Of a stretch of DNA of 64,000 bases, positions 25,166 through 34,504 are shown one piece after another; positions within the stretch are counted from its first letter, which is position 1; the number at the start of each line of letters is the position of its first letter. The notes beneath the pieces were generated by a model, which was given only the letters and a program-made list of their open reading frames with translations, was not told the DNA's origin and ran no database searches. Where the stretch lies: positions 806,001 through 870,000 of the forward strand of contig NZ_CP034930.1 in NCBI RefSeq assembly GCF_004014855.1. Direction: 5' to 3'. Made by a program: the position numbers and the translations under genes. The stretch is from Apibacter raozihei (GTDB lineage Bacteria > Bacteroidota > Bacteroidia > Flavobacteriales > Weeksellaceae).

Positions 25166-26875
25166 ATGCATAACCGTTGGCTAATCCGACCTCAACCAGA
25201 TACTGAAAAAGCTCAGAAGCTAGCTGATGAACTAGGATTCCCTATCCCAATCTCCCAACTGCTTCTGCAAAGAGATATTGATACATTCAATAAAACCAAA
25301 GCTTTTTTTAAGCCTTCACTGGACGAGCTACATGATCCGTTTCTCATGAAAGATATGGAACAGGCGACCGACCGAATTATCGAGGCTTTGAAAAATAATG
25401 AGAAAATACTTATTTACGGTGATTATGACGTTGACGGAACGACTTCCGTAGCTATGATGTATTTATTTATTTCTTCTCTATACGAAAACGTTGGCTACTA
25501 CATTCCCGATCGTTATGAGGAAGGATACGGAATATCTTTTGCCGGTGTCGATTATGCCCATGAAAATAATTTTACTTTGGTTATATCTCTGGATTGCGGG
25601 ATTAAGGAAGCAGAGAAAATATCGTATGCCAATAAAAAAGGGATCGATTTTATCATCTGCGATCATCACCTTCCGGATGAGACTCTGCCTGCTGCTAAAG
25701 CCATTCTGGACCCTCAAAGGACTGATTGTTCCTATCCGTATAAATTTCTTAGCGGTTGTGGAGTTGGCTTTAAGTTAATTCAAGGGCTATCCGTTAAGCT
25801 TACCATTCCTTTTGAAAAAATATATTCCTATCTTGATCTGGTTGCCATTAGTATTGCAGCCGATATTGTACCTGTAACGGGTGAAAACCGCTTATTAACT
25901 ACTTTCGGATTAAAACAACTCCTCCATCATCCCAGAACAGGATTAAAACTTTTTATTCCTAAAGAAACCCGTGAAACCTTTTCGGTTAATAATGTCGTTT
26001 TCGGAATTGCCCCTAAAATTAATGCTGCTGGCAGAATCAGCCATGCAAGCAATGCTGTGGAATTATTAATTGCAAAAAACGAGATTGATGCCCGGAAAAT
26101 TTATTCCCAGATTAATGAACTTAACAACGAAAGAAGAGAACTGGATGCCAATATAACTTCAGAAGCAATACAGGAAATTGTTAAAACAGGACAAATTCAA
26201 ACTTACTCAACTATTGTATTTAATAAAAACTGGCATAAAGGAGTCATTGGAATTGTAGCATCTCGTCTGATTGAAGAATATTATCGTCCCACGCTGGTAT
26301 TTACTGAGGGTAAGGACAAAGATTTGGTTGCATCTGCCCGAAGCGTACCCGGATTTGATATATATAAAGCTCTGGAAGCCTCCTCTGAATATCTGGAACA
26401 ATTTGGCGGACATATGTATGCTGCTGGTCTTTCAATAAAAAAAGAAAATTTTCTCTTGTTTAAAGACAAGTTTGAATCCATTGTCCGGGAAACCATTAAG
26501 GAAAATCAAAGAACACCTACCATTGAAATTGATCAGGAAATTTCTTTAAATGTTATTAATAAACGTTTTTTTAAACTTATTAAATATTTCGAACCTTTTG
26601 GTCCGGGTAATATGAGCCCTGTATTTTTGGCTAAAAACGTTAATTTTGCAGGAAATTATACTTTGATGGGTAAAGACAAATCTCATTTGAAGATGGTAGT
26701 TTTTCAAAACGATTTTAATCATTGTTTTGAAGTAATTGCTTTTAAAATGGGACACCTGCTTCCCAAGTTTGAAAAATTTTCTTTTGATATGGTATTTTCT
26801 CTTTATGAAAATCATTGGCAGGGAAAAACTTTTTACCAGCTTCAGCTTAAAGATGTAAAATTTAACGAATCTTAA
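25166..26875 (+). CDS. recJ: Single-stranded-DNA-specific exonuclease RecJ
   Basis: 569 aa, full length. DHH-family motifs: 'ILIYGDYDVDGTTSVAMMY' (near residues 76-94), 'VISLDCGIK', 'FIICDHHLPDE' (DHH), and 'AISIAADIVPVTGENR'. The DHHA1 domain follows with 'APKINAAGRISHASNAVELL' and 'GVIGIVASRLIEEYYRPT', then 'SARSVPGFDIYKAL' and 'FGGHMYAAGLSI'. The C-terminal OB fold includes 'FEPFGPGNMSPVFL'. RecJ degrades single strands 5' to 3' in RecF repair and mismatch repair. nadD follows 19 nt downstream. Confidence 0.97.
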   Translation: MHNRWLIRPQPDTEKAQKLADELGFPIPISQLLLQRDIDTFNKTKAFFKPSLDELHDPFLMKDMEQATDRIIEALKNNEKILIYGDYDVDGTTSVAMMYLFISSLYENVGYYIPDRYEEGYGISFAGVDYAHENNFTLVISLDCGIKEAEKISYANKKGIDFIICDHHLPDETLPAAKAILDPQRTDCSYPYKFLSGCGVGFKLIQGLSVKLTIPFEKIYSYLDLVAISIAADIVPVTGENRLLTTFGLKQLLHHPRTGLKLFIPKETRETFSVNNVVFGIAPKINAAGRISHASNAVELLIAKNEIDARKIYSQINELNNERRELDANITSEAIQEIVKTGQIQTYSTIVFNKNWHKGVIGIVASRLIEEYYRPTLVFTEGKDKDLVASARSVPGFDIYKALEASSEYLEQFGGHMYAAGLSIKKENFLLFKDKFESIVRETIKENQRTPTIEIDQEISLNVINKRFFKLIKYFEPFGPGNMSPVFLAKNVNFAGNYTLMGKDKSHLKMVVFQNDFNHCFEVIAFKMGHLLPKFEKFSFDMVFSLYENHWQGKTFYQLQLKDVKFNES

Positions 26876-26894
26876 AATCTGAAAAAAATATAGT

Positions 26895-27470
26895 ATGAAA
26901 ACTGGCTTATTTTTCGGTTCTTTTAATCCTATTCATATCGGGCATCTAATCATTGCCAACTATATAGTTGAAAGTTCGGATTTGGAAAAATTATGGTTTG
27001 TAGTAACGCCACAAAATCCTTTTAAAAAAAAATCAACTCTGTTGGATGACCATCACAGACTGGAAATGGTAAATCTTGCCATTCAAAGTTATCCTAAATT
27101 TCAATCCAGTAATGTTGAATTTTCATTACCGCAACCTTCTTATACGATTGACACATTGGTAGCCCTCAAAGAAAAATACCCGGAACAGGAATTTGTTTTA
27201 CTTATGGGTAAAGACAACCTGAATACTTTTTCCAAGTGGAAAAATTATGACCAAATATTAAAATACCATCAGATTTTAGTATATCCCCGAATTACTGAAA
27301 TAATTGAAGAAACTCCGGTTATTCATCCCAACATAAGCGAGATTAATGCACCTATTGTTGAAATATCATCCACTTCCATTCGTCAGATGATTAAAGAAAA
27401 TAAAAATATACGCCCCATGCTTCCTCCCGAAGTATTTGATTATATAGACGGAAGTAATCTTTATAAATAA
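26895..27470 (+). CDS. nadD: Nicotinate-nucleotide adenylyltransferase NadD
   Basis: 191 aa. The nucleotidyltransferase motif 'GLFFGSFNPIHIGHLIIANY' (HxGH) opens the protein, and the ISSTxxR signature 'EISSTSIRQMIKENKNIRPM' closes it. 'WFVVTPQNPFKKK' and 'LLMGKDNLNTFSKWKN' fit NadD substrate contacts. It makes deamido-NAD from nicotinate mononucleotide and ATP; NadE (35556) would complete the pathway. It is probably co-transcribed with recJ. Confidence 0.95.
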   Translation: MKTGLFFGSFNPIHIGHLIIANYIVESSDLEKLWFVVTPQNPFKKKSTLLDDHHRLEMVNLAIQSYPKFQSSNVEFSLPQPSYTIDTLVALKEKYPEQEFVLLMGKDNLNTFSKWKNYDQILKYHQILVYPRITEIIEETPVIHPNISEINAPIVEISSTSIRQMIKENKNIRPMLPPEVFDYIDGSNLYK

Positions 27471-27481
27471 TTCCTTTTTTG

Positions 27482-27489
27482 TACCTTTG
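27482..27489 (+). promoter_or_regulatory. Candidate -7 box (TACCTTTG)
   Basis: A consensus TAnnTTTG, 30 nt ahead of the queE ATG at 27520; no clear -33 TTG. Confidence 0.45.
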
Positions 27490-27519
27490 CAGGCTGTGGT
27501 TTTTATGAAGTAACTTATA

Positions 27520-28146
27520 ATGAAAGAAAAAAACATGGATTTAAACCTGGGAACCTCCCTGCCTATCATGGAACATTTTTACACCATTCAAGGTGAAGGT
27601 CGACACACCGGAACTGCGGCTTATTTTATCCGTATAGGAGGGTGTGATGTAGGTTGCCACTGGTGCGATGTAAAAGAAAGCTGGGATCCTAATCTTCATC
27701 CGGTAAGTTCTGCTGAAGAAATTGCCTGTTTGGCTGCATCTCACTCTAAAACTATTGTTTTAACCGGTGGGGAACCGTTAATGTGGAATTTAAACCCGAT
27801 TACCCGTCAACTTAAGGATTTAGGCTGTACCATCCACATTGAAACTTCCGGAGCTTATCCGTTAAGTGGTGAAATTGACTGGATTTGTCTTTCTCCTAAA
27901 AAAACTTCTCTTCCTGTACAGGAAGTATATGACCGTGCTCATGAATTGAAAGTTATTGTTTTTAATCAGCATGATTTCTTATTTGCAGAAGAGCAGGCTG
28001 AAAAAACAAATGATAAGGCAGTCTTATATTTACAACCGGAATGGAGCAACAGAGAAAAAATGACCCCTAAGATTATCGACTATGTGATGAAAAATCCTAA
28101 ATGGCATATTTCATTACAAACCCATAAATATCTTAACATACCTTAA
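27520..28146 (+). CDS. queE: 7-carboxy-7-deazaguanine synthase QueE
   Basis: 208 aa; a second in-frame ATG (27535, MDLNLG) is also possible. The N-terminal 'FYTIQGEGRHTGTAAYFIR' and the cluster 'GCDVGCHWCDVKESWD' hold the three Cys for the radical-SAM 4Fe-4S cluster. Then comes 'TIVLTGGEPLMWNL' (GGEP motif), then 'HIETSGAYPL' and 'WICLSPKK'. QueE converts carboxy-tetrahydropterin to CDG in queuosine synthesis. The gene stands alone; other queuosine genes are outside the window. Confidence 0.95.
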   Translation: MKEKNMDLNLGTSLPIMEHFYTIQGEGRHTGTAAYFIRIGGCDVGCHWCDVKESWDPNLHPVSSAEEIACLAASHSKTIVLTGGEPLMWNLNPITRQLKDLGCTIHIETSGAYPLSGEIDWICLSPKKTSLPVQEVYDRAHELKVIVFNQHDFLFAEEQAEKTNDKAVLYLQPEWSNREKMTPKIIDYVMKNPKWHISLQTHKYLNIP

Positions 28147-28150
28147 TTTA

Positions 28151-28630
28151 TTAATTCATGAGTTTTCCCTGCTGATTAAACTTCAGGTTCTTACTTCTGT
28201 GTTTACCCGCTATATTGCTACCTAATTTAATCTCATAAAAAGATTGATTGTAATTACGTGTTTCTATTGATTTGACAATTTGATGATCTGGGTAATATTT
28301 TTTTATAAATCTCTTAATTTTTGCTGGAAGCTGAGAAGTTGAAATCATTCCCTTAAAGAATACTTGCTTTCCTTTAGGTGTAAAAGTAATTTTATATTTT
28401 TCCCCTCTTACTTTAAATTCACATTTATACAACCCTTCCTTTGCTTTATATTCCCAACGAATATCATAAGCTTCCGGATAATTTTTTGCTATGTATCGTT
28501 GAGCTGATCCGGGAACATTTTGCTGAGTAACCAGCTGCTCAATTAAATGATTGCTGATTTTCAGCATCTCTGATCGCATTCCGGAATAACTTAATGCTAC
28601 TATAACGGATAAGAACAAATACTTTTTCAT
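28151..28630 (-). CDS. Exported PepSY-like protein
   Basis: 159 aa with a cleavable signal (MKKYLFLSVIVALSYSG). Two PepSY-like (DUF2874-type) units follow: 'AQRYIAKNYPEAYDIRWEYK' with 'GLYKCEFKVRGEKYKITF', and 'IKRFIKKYYPDHQIVKSIET' with 'QSFYEIKLGSN'. Such small periplasmic proteins resemble beta-lactamase-inhibitor folds; their role in Bacteroidota is not settled. Convergent with queE, ending 4 nt after it. Confidence 0.75.
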   Translation of the reverse strand: MKKYLFLSVIVALSYSGMRSEMLKISNHLIEQLVTQQNVPGSAQRYIAKNYPEAYDIRWEYKAKEGLYKCEFKVRGEKYKITFTPKGKQVFFKGMISTSQLPAKIKRFIKKYYPDHQIVKSIETRNYNQSFYEIKLGSNIAGKHRSKNLKFNQQGKLMN

Positions 28631-29008
28631 ATTCTACTGTATTAGTTATGTATTGAAATAAGCAAAGAATATACCACTTACTTAAATAGTAATTCGCCAG
28701 AGACATACCATCTTGATAATTTCCTTAGATCCTAAGAATTGACAAATTACCAGATAAATAATTTTACTTTTTTAAAACCCTTTTCTATTGTTTTACTTGG
28801 CTTACATTAATTAATAATGGCTAGAAATGGAAACCTTTTTAATGTATCGTATGATATAGGTAATTCGAAATATTACAGTATAAATAATTTATTCAGAAAT
28901 TTATAAATAAGAATTTCCTATATTAAAATAAAAAAGAATAATAAGGCCTCAGAACTATGGGGTAGTTTAATCAATATCTTTGCATCAATAATTATAAAAA
29001 TAAAAAAT
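28631..29008. other. 378-base intergenic region with the peroxiredoxin promoter
   Basis: AT-rich with no open frame. It holds the -7 box at 28975-28982 and presumably the minus-strand promoter of the PepSY-like gene. Confidence 0.5.
28975..28982 (+). promoter_or_regulatory. Candidate -7 box (TATCTTTG)
   Basis: A consensus TAnnTTTG, 26 nt ahead of the peroxiredoxin ATG. No OxyR/PerR-like site could be recognised by eye. Confidence 0.5.
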
Positions 29009-29647
29009 ATGTCATTAGTAGGTAAAAAATTTCCAAATATTTCAGTAGATGCTATGGATCACATGGGTGATGATTTAAAAATAAATATTTTTGAAGAAGC
29101 TACTAAAAAGAACAAGAAAGTATTATTGTTCTGGTATCCAAAAGATTTTACTTTTGTTTGCCCTACTGAGTTACATGCTTTTCAGGCAGCTCTTCCTGAA
29201 TTTGAAAAAAGAAACACGATTGTCGTGGGTGCTTCTTGTGATACAAACGAAGTACACTTTGCATGGCTAAACACATCTAAAGATAACGGAGGGATTGAAG
29301 GTGTTACCTATCCTATCCTTGCTGATACAACCCGTAACCTTTCCAATATTCTGGGAATTCTTGACATTCAATCATCTTCATATGACGAAGATTTTGATAC
29401 AGTAGTTATTGAAGGATCCAATGTTACTTACAGAGCGACCTTTTTGGTAGATGAAGAAGGAAAAGTTTTCCATGAGAGCGTTAACGATATGCCTGTGGGT
29501 AGAAATGTTCATGAATACATAAGACTTATAGATGCTTACTCTCATGTACAAAAATACGGTGAAGTTTGTCCTGCTAACTGGGAGGAAGGAAAAGAAGCAA
29601 TGAACGCAGACCGCAAAGGTGTTGCAGATTACTTATCCGCTCACTAA
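29009..29647 (+). CDS. 2-Cys peroxiredoxin (AhpC/TSA family)
   Basis: 212 aa. The peroxidatic Cys is in 'WYPKDFTFVCPTELHAFQ', with the catalytic Thr/Pro before it. The resolving Cys is in 'YGEVCPANWEEGKEAM' near the C-terminus. 'GASCDTNEVHFAWLN' and 'RATFLVDEEGKVFHESV' fit the family. It reduces hydrogen and organic peroxides using a thioredoxin-type partner. The thioredoxin encoded 24 nt downstream is a likely reductant. Confidence 0.95.
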   Translation: MSLVGKKFPNISVDAMDHMGDDLKINIFEEATKKNKKVLLFWYPKDFTFVCPTELHAFQAALPEFEKRNTIVVGASCDTNEVHFAWLNTSKDNGGIEGVTYPILADTTRNLSNILGILDIQSSSYDEDFDTVVIEGSNVTYRATFLVDEEGKVFHESVNDMPVGRNVHEYIRLIDAYSHVQKYGEVCPANWEEGKEAMNADRKGVADYLSAH

Positions 29648-29671
29648 TCCGTTAATTAAAAAAATATTCTC

Positions 29672-29986
29672 ATGATTCAAGAATTAGAACAAGACAATCT
29701 TCAGGAAATCGTACAGGATTCTTCAATAGTTATGGTACAATATTCAGCTTCCTGGTGTGGAAATTGTAGAATAATGAAACCAAAATTCAAAAAACTGGCA
29801 GAAGGAAATGAAGCTATATCTTTTGTAATAGCAGATGCGGAAAAATTTCCTGAATCCCGAAAACTCGCAAATGTAACCAATTTACCCACATTTGCTGCTT
29901 TTAAAGACGGAAAACTGATTAATCAGATTCAAACAAATAAAATTGAACCTTTACAAGATTTATTAAATGAAGTTACCGGTAATTAA
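29672..29986 (+). CDS. Thioredoxin family protein
   Basis: 104 aa with a single thioredoxin fold. The active site is 'YSASWCGNCRIMKPKFKKL' (CGNC instead of CGPC), and the cis-Pro motif is 'TNLPTFAAFKDGKL'. It is probably the electron donor of the preceding peroxiredoxin. Its 3' end overlaps the next gene by 20 nt, so translation of the two is coupled. Confidence 0.9.
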   Translation: MIQELEQDNLQEIVQDSSIVMVQYSASWCGNCRIMKPKFKKLAEGNEAISFVIADAEKFPESRKLANVTNLPTFAAFKDGKLINQIQTNKIEPLQDLLNEVTGN

Positions 29987-30224
29987 GCATTTAACTCAAT
30001 TTATTGAGAAAAATGATGAAGATTATATTAATGAAACCATCGAAACTCTGGAAAATTTAACAGAATCTCCCGGATTAAAAGATGAAGAACTGGACGTAAT
30101 CGGAGAACTTATTTCGAATATGTACGGTGCAATAGAAGTTAATAAAATGGTCAAAGACGGCATGGAACCAAAAGATGCATTAAATGCATTTATGAAGAGG
30201 GTTCTGGGCTCTATTGATAAATAG
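29967..30224 (+). CDS. DUF6952 family small protein
   Basis: 85 aa, acidic and helical: 'VIKHLTQFIEKNDEDYINET', 'DEELDVIGELISNMYGAIEV'. It resembles the small DUF6952 proteins I remember behind peroxiredoxin-thioredoxin pairs in Flavobacteria. No Cys and no catalytic motif. The 20-nt overlap with the thioredoxin gene suggests that it acts with it. Function unknown. Confidence 0.75.
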   Translation: MKLPVIKHLTQFIEKNDEDYINETIETLENLTESPGLKDEELDVIGELISNMYGAIEVNKMVKDGMEPKDALNAFMKRVLGSIDK

Positions 30225-30245
30225 TTTTTCATATTTAGCAAATTC

Positions 30246-30278
30246 AATTCCCTTTAAATATATTTAAAGGGAATTTTT
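30246..30278. terminator. Terminator after the peroxiredoxin operon
   Basis: AATTCCCTTTAAATA (30246-30260) is followed directly by its exact reverse complement (30261-30275) and then Ts. This is a 30-nt perfect palindrome. Confidence 0.8.
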
Positions 30279-30370
30279 CATGTAAAAAACAGAGATTCCG
30301 GTCAATATTATTTTTATATTTCATCCTGAAATTGTAATTTCGCACACTAAAATAATTAAATTTAGAATAA

Positions 30371-32566
30371 ATGACTATTCTTGGAAGGATAAGACAACAG
30401 ACTGGATTACTGATAGGTATTGTAACCCTTGCATTACTTGCATTTTTAGTGCCTTGGGATACCGTATCGAGTTTTTTCTTAGGACAAAAAGATCCTAATG
30501 TTTTTGGTAAAGTTAACAAAGAGGCGATTACCCGTCAGGAATATTACGATCAGCTTAATTTTTTAAGTTCACAATATCAAGGACAATACCCTGAAAATTT
30601 ACTGGAAGGCGAAGTTTGGAATTCGCTTGTTCAAAATAAATTAACTGAGCAGAAATTTAATTCTGCTGGTTTTATTTTAACTGATAAAATGATTTGGGAC
30701 ATTGCAAAAGCAGCTCCCATGTTTGCCAATGATGCCCGATTTAAAGATAAAAACGGAAAAGTAAATATTCAGCTTATACAGGATGAGTTCAAAAAAATGG
30801 AAGATAACCAGAATGCTTCCGCTGAGTATCGCGAAGTCTACAGAACGCTTCTTACTCTGAAAAGAAATTTTGGATATCAGGCCATGTATAAACAATATTT
30901 TGGAGCATATTCTGCCGGAATGCTTACGAATGCCAAAGAATTAGATATACTTAGTCAGAATTTTGCGAATACTGCAAATATTGAATACGTGAAAGTAGGA
31001 TATGATGAGTATTATAAAGCAAATCCTAATTCTGTGAAAGTTACTGATGAAGACTTAAAAGCTTACATTGAAAAACACAAATCTTTATTTAAAATTGATG
31101 ATAACAGAACATTGGATTATGTTTTCTTTTCTGGCAGACCCACAAGTACAGATGAAAAGGCTACTTTAACTTCCTTGACCTCTCTATTATCCTCCTCTGT
31201 TATTGAAGGGGATACTATACAAGCTTTTGGCTCTGTTCGAAATGATTCATTATACATCAGTGAATTAAATACGGCTCAAATCGTTGACAGAGCTTTTACA
31301 CCTCAATACCGAACGGAAAAACAGTTGTCTCCTTCTATACAATCCTGGGTAAAAAGTGCTTCAATTGGCCAGATATCCCCTTCTTATAAAGAAGGAAATT
31401 ATTATGTTTTTTCTAAACTTATAGGACGTAAAAGTTCGGATTCTGTCATTGCTGAAAATATTTTGCTTACGTATACCGGAGCATCTGCACAAGTACAGCC
31501 TAAAACTCCAAGAAACAAAGAACAGGCAAAAAAACAGGCAGATGAATTAGCCGCTCAAATTGGTGCTAATCCTTCTGATTTTGGAAAACTTGCTGTGCAA
31601 TATTCGGATGATCCGGGTGCTGCAACTACCGGAGGTGAAATTAAGTTAACAACTTCTCAAGATTTCCCAGCTCCTTACAAGGCTCTTCAGAATTTCCTTG
31701 AATCTTCTCCAGCGGGTAAAACAAGTGTGATTGAAACCCCTCAGGGATACATGGTCATAAATATTAAAAACAGAAAACCTGATGGTACTGTTTACAAACT
31801 TGCAGATTTAGCAAAAGAGATTAAATCTTCAGAGGAAACTACTGAGCTGGCACGTAAGCAGGCTAATAACTTTATACAAACTATACAAGGTAAATCTTCT
31901 AAAGAATTTCAGGATATAGCTAAAAAATCAAAATATGCACCCCTTCAACAATCCGGAATTTTACGTTTCGGAACTCAGTTACAAGGATTAGGTACTGATA
32001 AAGATTCAGACATAGTTACCTGGGCTTTTGATTCTAAGAGAAGTTTAGGTGATACCGAAATGTTCACTACCAGTGATCAGAGTTATGTGGTGGTTCGTGT
32101 TTCTTCTTTATTTAAAAAAGGTCTTGCAGATCCTTCAATTGTAAGAAAAGAAATAGAGCCTATTGTGCGTAACGAAAAACTGGCAAAAATTGTCAGTGAG
32201 AAAATTAATAGTTCTAAACAGAATTTAGATCAACTTGCTTCTACTTACAAAACAGTTAAAAATACAGCTTCTTTTAGTTTTGATAACCCTTCAGTAGGCG
32301 GTTCTTTTGAGCCTAAAGTCGGAGGTGCTGCTTTTGGAATCAAGCCTAATAGTGTATCTAAAGCAATTGAAGGTAAATCAGGTGTATATGTTATAATTAC
32401 CAAATCTATAACTAAAGGTGATGCAGGTAATAAAAAAGACCTGAAAAATCAGCTGATCAATCAGTATTCCAGACAAATGCCTTCTTTACTTTTAAGAACC
32501 TTATATCAGGATGCAAATATAGAAGACTATAGAGGAACTATTTTTAATCAACAACAAAAAAGATAG
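30371..32566 (+). CDS. ppiD: Periplasmic peptidyl-prolyl isomerase, PpiD/SurA type
   Basis: 731 aa. An N-terminal membrane anchor (residues 10-28, GLLIGIVTLALLAFLV) is followed by a SurA_N-like helical chaperone domain (residues 40-200: 'GKVNKEAITRQEYYDQLNFL'). The parvulin-type domain is about 355-490 ('ENILLTYTG', 'FGKLAVQYSDDPGAATTGGE', 'SVIETPQGYMVI'), and a second half-domain is near 510-640. It would act as a folding helper for outer-membrane and secreted proteins at the periplasmic face of the inner membrane. It stands alone, with its own terminator. Confidence 0.9.
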   Translation: MTILGRIRQQTGLLIGIVTLALLAFLVPWDTVSSFFLGQKDPNVFGKVNKEAITRQEYYDQLNFLSSQYQGQYPENLLEGEVWNSLVQNKLTEQKFNSAGFILTDKMIWDIAKAAPMFANDARFKDKNGKVNIQLIQDEFKKMEDNQNASAEYREVYRTLLTLKRNFGYQAMYKQYFGAYSAGMLTNAKELDILSQNFANTANIEYVKVGYDEYYKANPNSVKVTDEDLKAYIEKHKSLFKIDDNRTLDYVFFSGRPTSTDEKATLTSLTSLLSSSVIEGDTIQAFGSVRNDSLYISELNTAQIVDRAFTPQYRTEKQLSPSIQSWVKSASIGQISPSYKEGNYYVFSKLIGRKSSDSVIAENILLTYTGASAQVQPKTPRNKEQAKKQADELAAQIGANPSDFGKLAVQYSDDPGAATTGGEIKLTTSQDFPAPYKALQNFLESSPAGKTSVIETPQGYMVINIKNRKPDGTVYKLADLAKEIKSSEETTELARKQANNFIQTIQGKSSKEFQDIAKKSKYAPLQQSGILRFGTQLQGLGTDKDSDIVTWAFDSKRSLGDTEMFTTSDQSYVVVRVSSLFKKGLADPSIVRKEIEPIVRNEKLAKIVSEKINSSKQNLDQLASTYKTVKNTASFSFDNPSVGGSFEPKVGGAAFGIKPNSVSKAIEGKSGVYVIITKSITKGDAGNKKDLKNQLINQYSRQMPSLLLRTLYQDANIEDYRGTIFNQQQKR

Positions 32567-32599
32567 TCACTAGTATTTACTAAATACTTTAAAAATAAT

Positions 32600-32630
32600 A
32601 TAGCCCGGTATTTTTACCGGGCTATTTTTT
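32600..32630 (+). terminator. Terminator after ppiD
   Basis: ATAGCCCGGTA (32600-32610) pairs with TACCGGGCTAT (32615-32625), with 4-nt loop and T-run. Confidence 0.9.
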
Positions 32631-32788
32631 ATCATTATTAACATTACACTAACATTTCTATAAATGTCTTAATTAAGATTAATGTTTTATATGGCTGAGT
32701 TAAACTTCTGTTAATTGTATTAGTGAAATAATAAGTTGGAACAGATTATGCATAATACACATCAGAACTTTAAATTTTAAACCCCATC

Positions 32789-33031
32789 ATGAAAACAAAA
32801 TTTTTAACTTTAGCATTAGCTGCTATTTTCGGATTAGGAATCGCAAACGCACAAAACGTAAAAGGAGTTAAACAAGAAGCAAAAAAAGAAGCTACGTCTG
32901 TAAAAAAAGAAGGTAAAAAAGAAGCAAAAGCAGTAAAACACGAAACCAAGAAAGAAGCAAAAGACGTGAAAAAAGAAGGAACGAAAGAAGCAAAAGCAGC
33001 TAAAGCCACTTCCAAAAAAGCGGTAATGTAA
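32789..33031 (+). CDS. Exported Lys/Ala/Glu-rich protein with 11-residue repeats
   Basis: 80 aa. The signal peptide (MKTKFLTLALAAIFGLGIA, cut after NAQ) is normal. The mature part consists of about four 11-residue units: GVKQEAKKEAT, SVKKEGKKEAK, AVKHETKKEAK, DVKKEGTKEAK, then AAKATSKKA. Lys is far in excess. Such a period gives an amphipathic helix as in LEA group 3 proteins. It may be a periplasmic stress-protective or envelope-binding peptide. It has its own terminator and no partner genes. I do not recognise a named family. Confidence 0.8.
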   Translation: MKTKFLTLALAAIFGLGIANAQNVKGVKQEAKKEATSVKKEGKKEAKAVKHETKKEAKDVKKEGTKEAKAAKATSKKAVM

Positions 33032-33052
33032 TAAGAACAAAAATTTATTATA

Positions 33053-33083
33053 AAAAAACCTCTTATTAAGTAAGAGGTTTTTT
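33053..33083. terminator. Bidirectional terminator after the repeat protein
   Basis: AAAAAACCTCTTA (33053-33065) pairs with TAAGAGGTTTTTT (33071-33083), with loop TTAAG. hemB ends 29 nt away on the other strand. Confidence 0.9.
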
Positions 33084-33111
33084 TATTTCTAATCTAAATA
33101 TTTTACATTTT

Positions 33112-34131
<1,020 letters not shown>

Positions 34132-34154
34132 TTAAAACACTGGCAATCTATATG

Positions 34155-34481
34155 TTACATTTTAATTCCGCTTCTATCTGCAAAATACTCAGCAAATCTT
34201 CTGATTTCATCTGCCACGTCTTCTTCATCCGTAGCTCTTTGATAAGAATCGCCAAGAGAAGCCAATACCTGATGAAAAAAACGTTTCATTTCATCTACCG
34301 GCATTTCTTTAGTCCAAAGATCAATACGCAAGGCTTCTTTTTTTTTATCATCCCAAACGGATAATAAAACCGAATTAGTCTCTGCTCCAATAATGCCTCC
34401 GTCGGGAGCTGCCCAAACTATTTTTTCAGGAATATGGTTTTCATCTAATTGTATGGAAAAATTAATTTCTGTTTCTTTCAT
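34155..34481 (-). CDS. gldC: Gliding motility protein GldC
   Basis: 108 aa, soluble. 'EINFSIQLDENHIPEKIVWA' with 'DGGIIGAETNSVLLSVWDD', then 'LWTKEMPVDEMKRFFHQVLA' match GldC. In Flavobacterium johnsoniae gldC lies directly after gldB and improves gliding/secretion efficiency without being strictly essential. Here it follows gldB by 23 nt on the same strand. Confidence 0.92.
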   Translation of the reverse strand: MKETEINFSIQLDENHIPEKIVWAAPDGGIIGAETNSVLLSVWDDKKKEALRIDLWTKEMPVDEMKRFFHQVLASLGDSYQRATDEEDVADEIRRFAEYFADRSGIKM

Positions 34482-34504
34482 CGTATTACTTTTGTGTATC
34501 TGAT

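Noticed and set aside
32770..33040. Minus-strand open frames of 81 and 68 codons opposite the 11-residue repeat protein
   Set aside because: They result from the A/G-rich repeat codons read backwards; the plus strand has a proper signal peptide, start and terminator.
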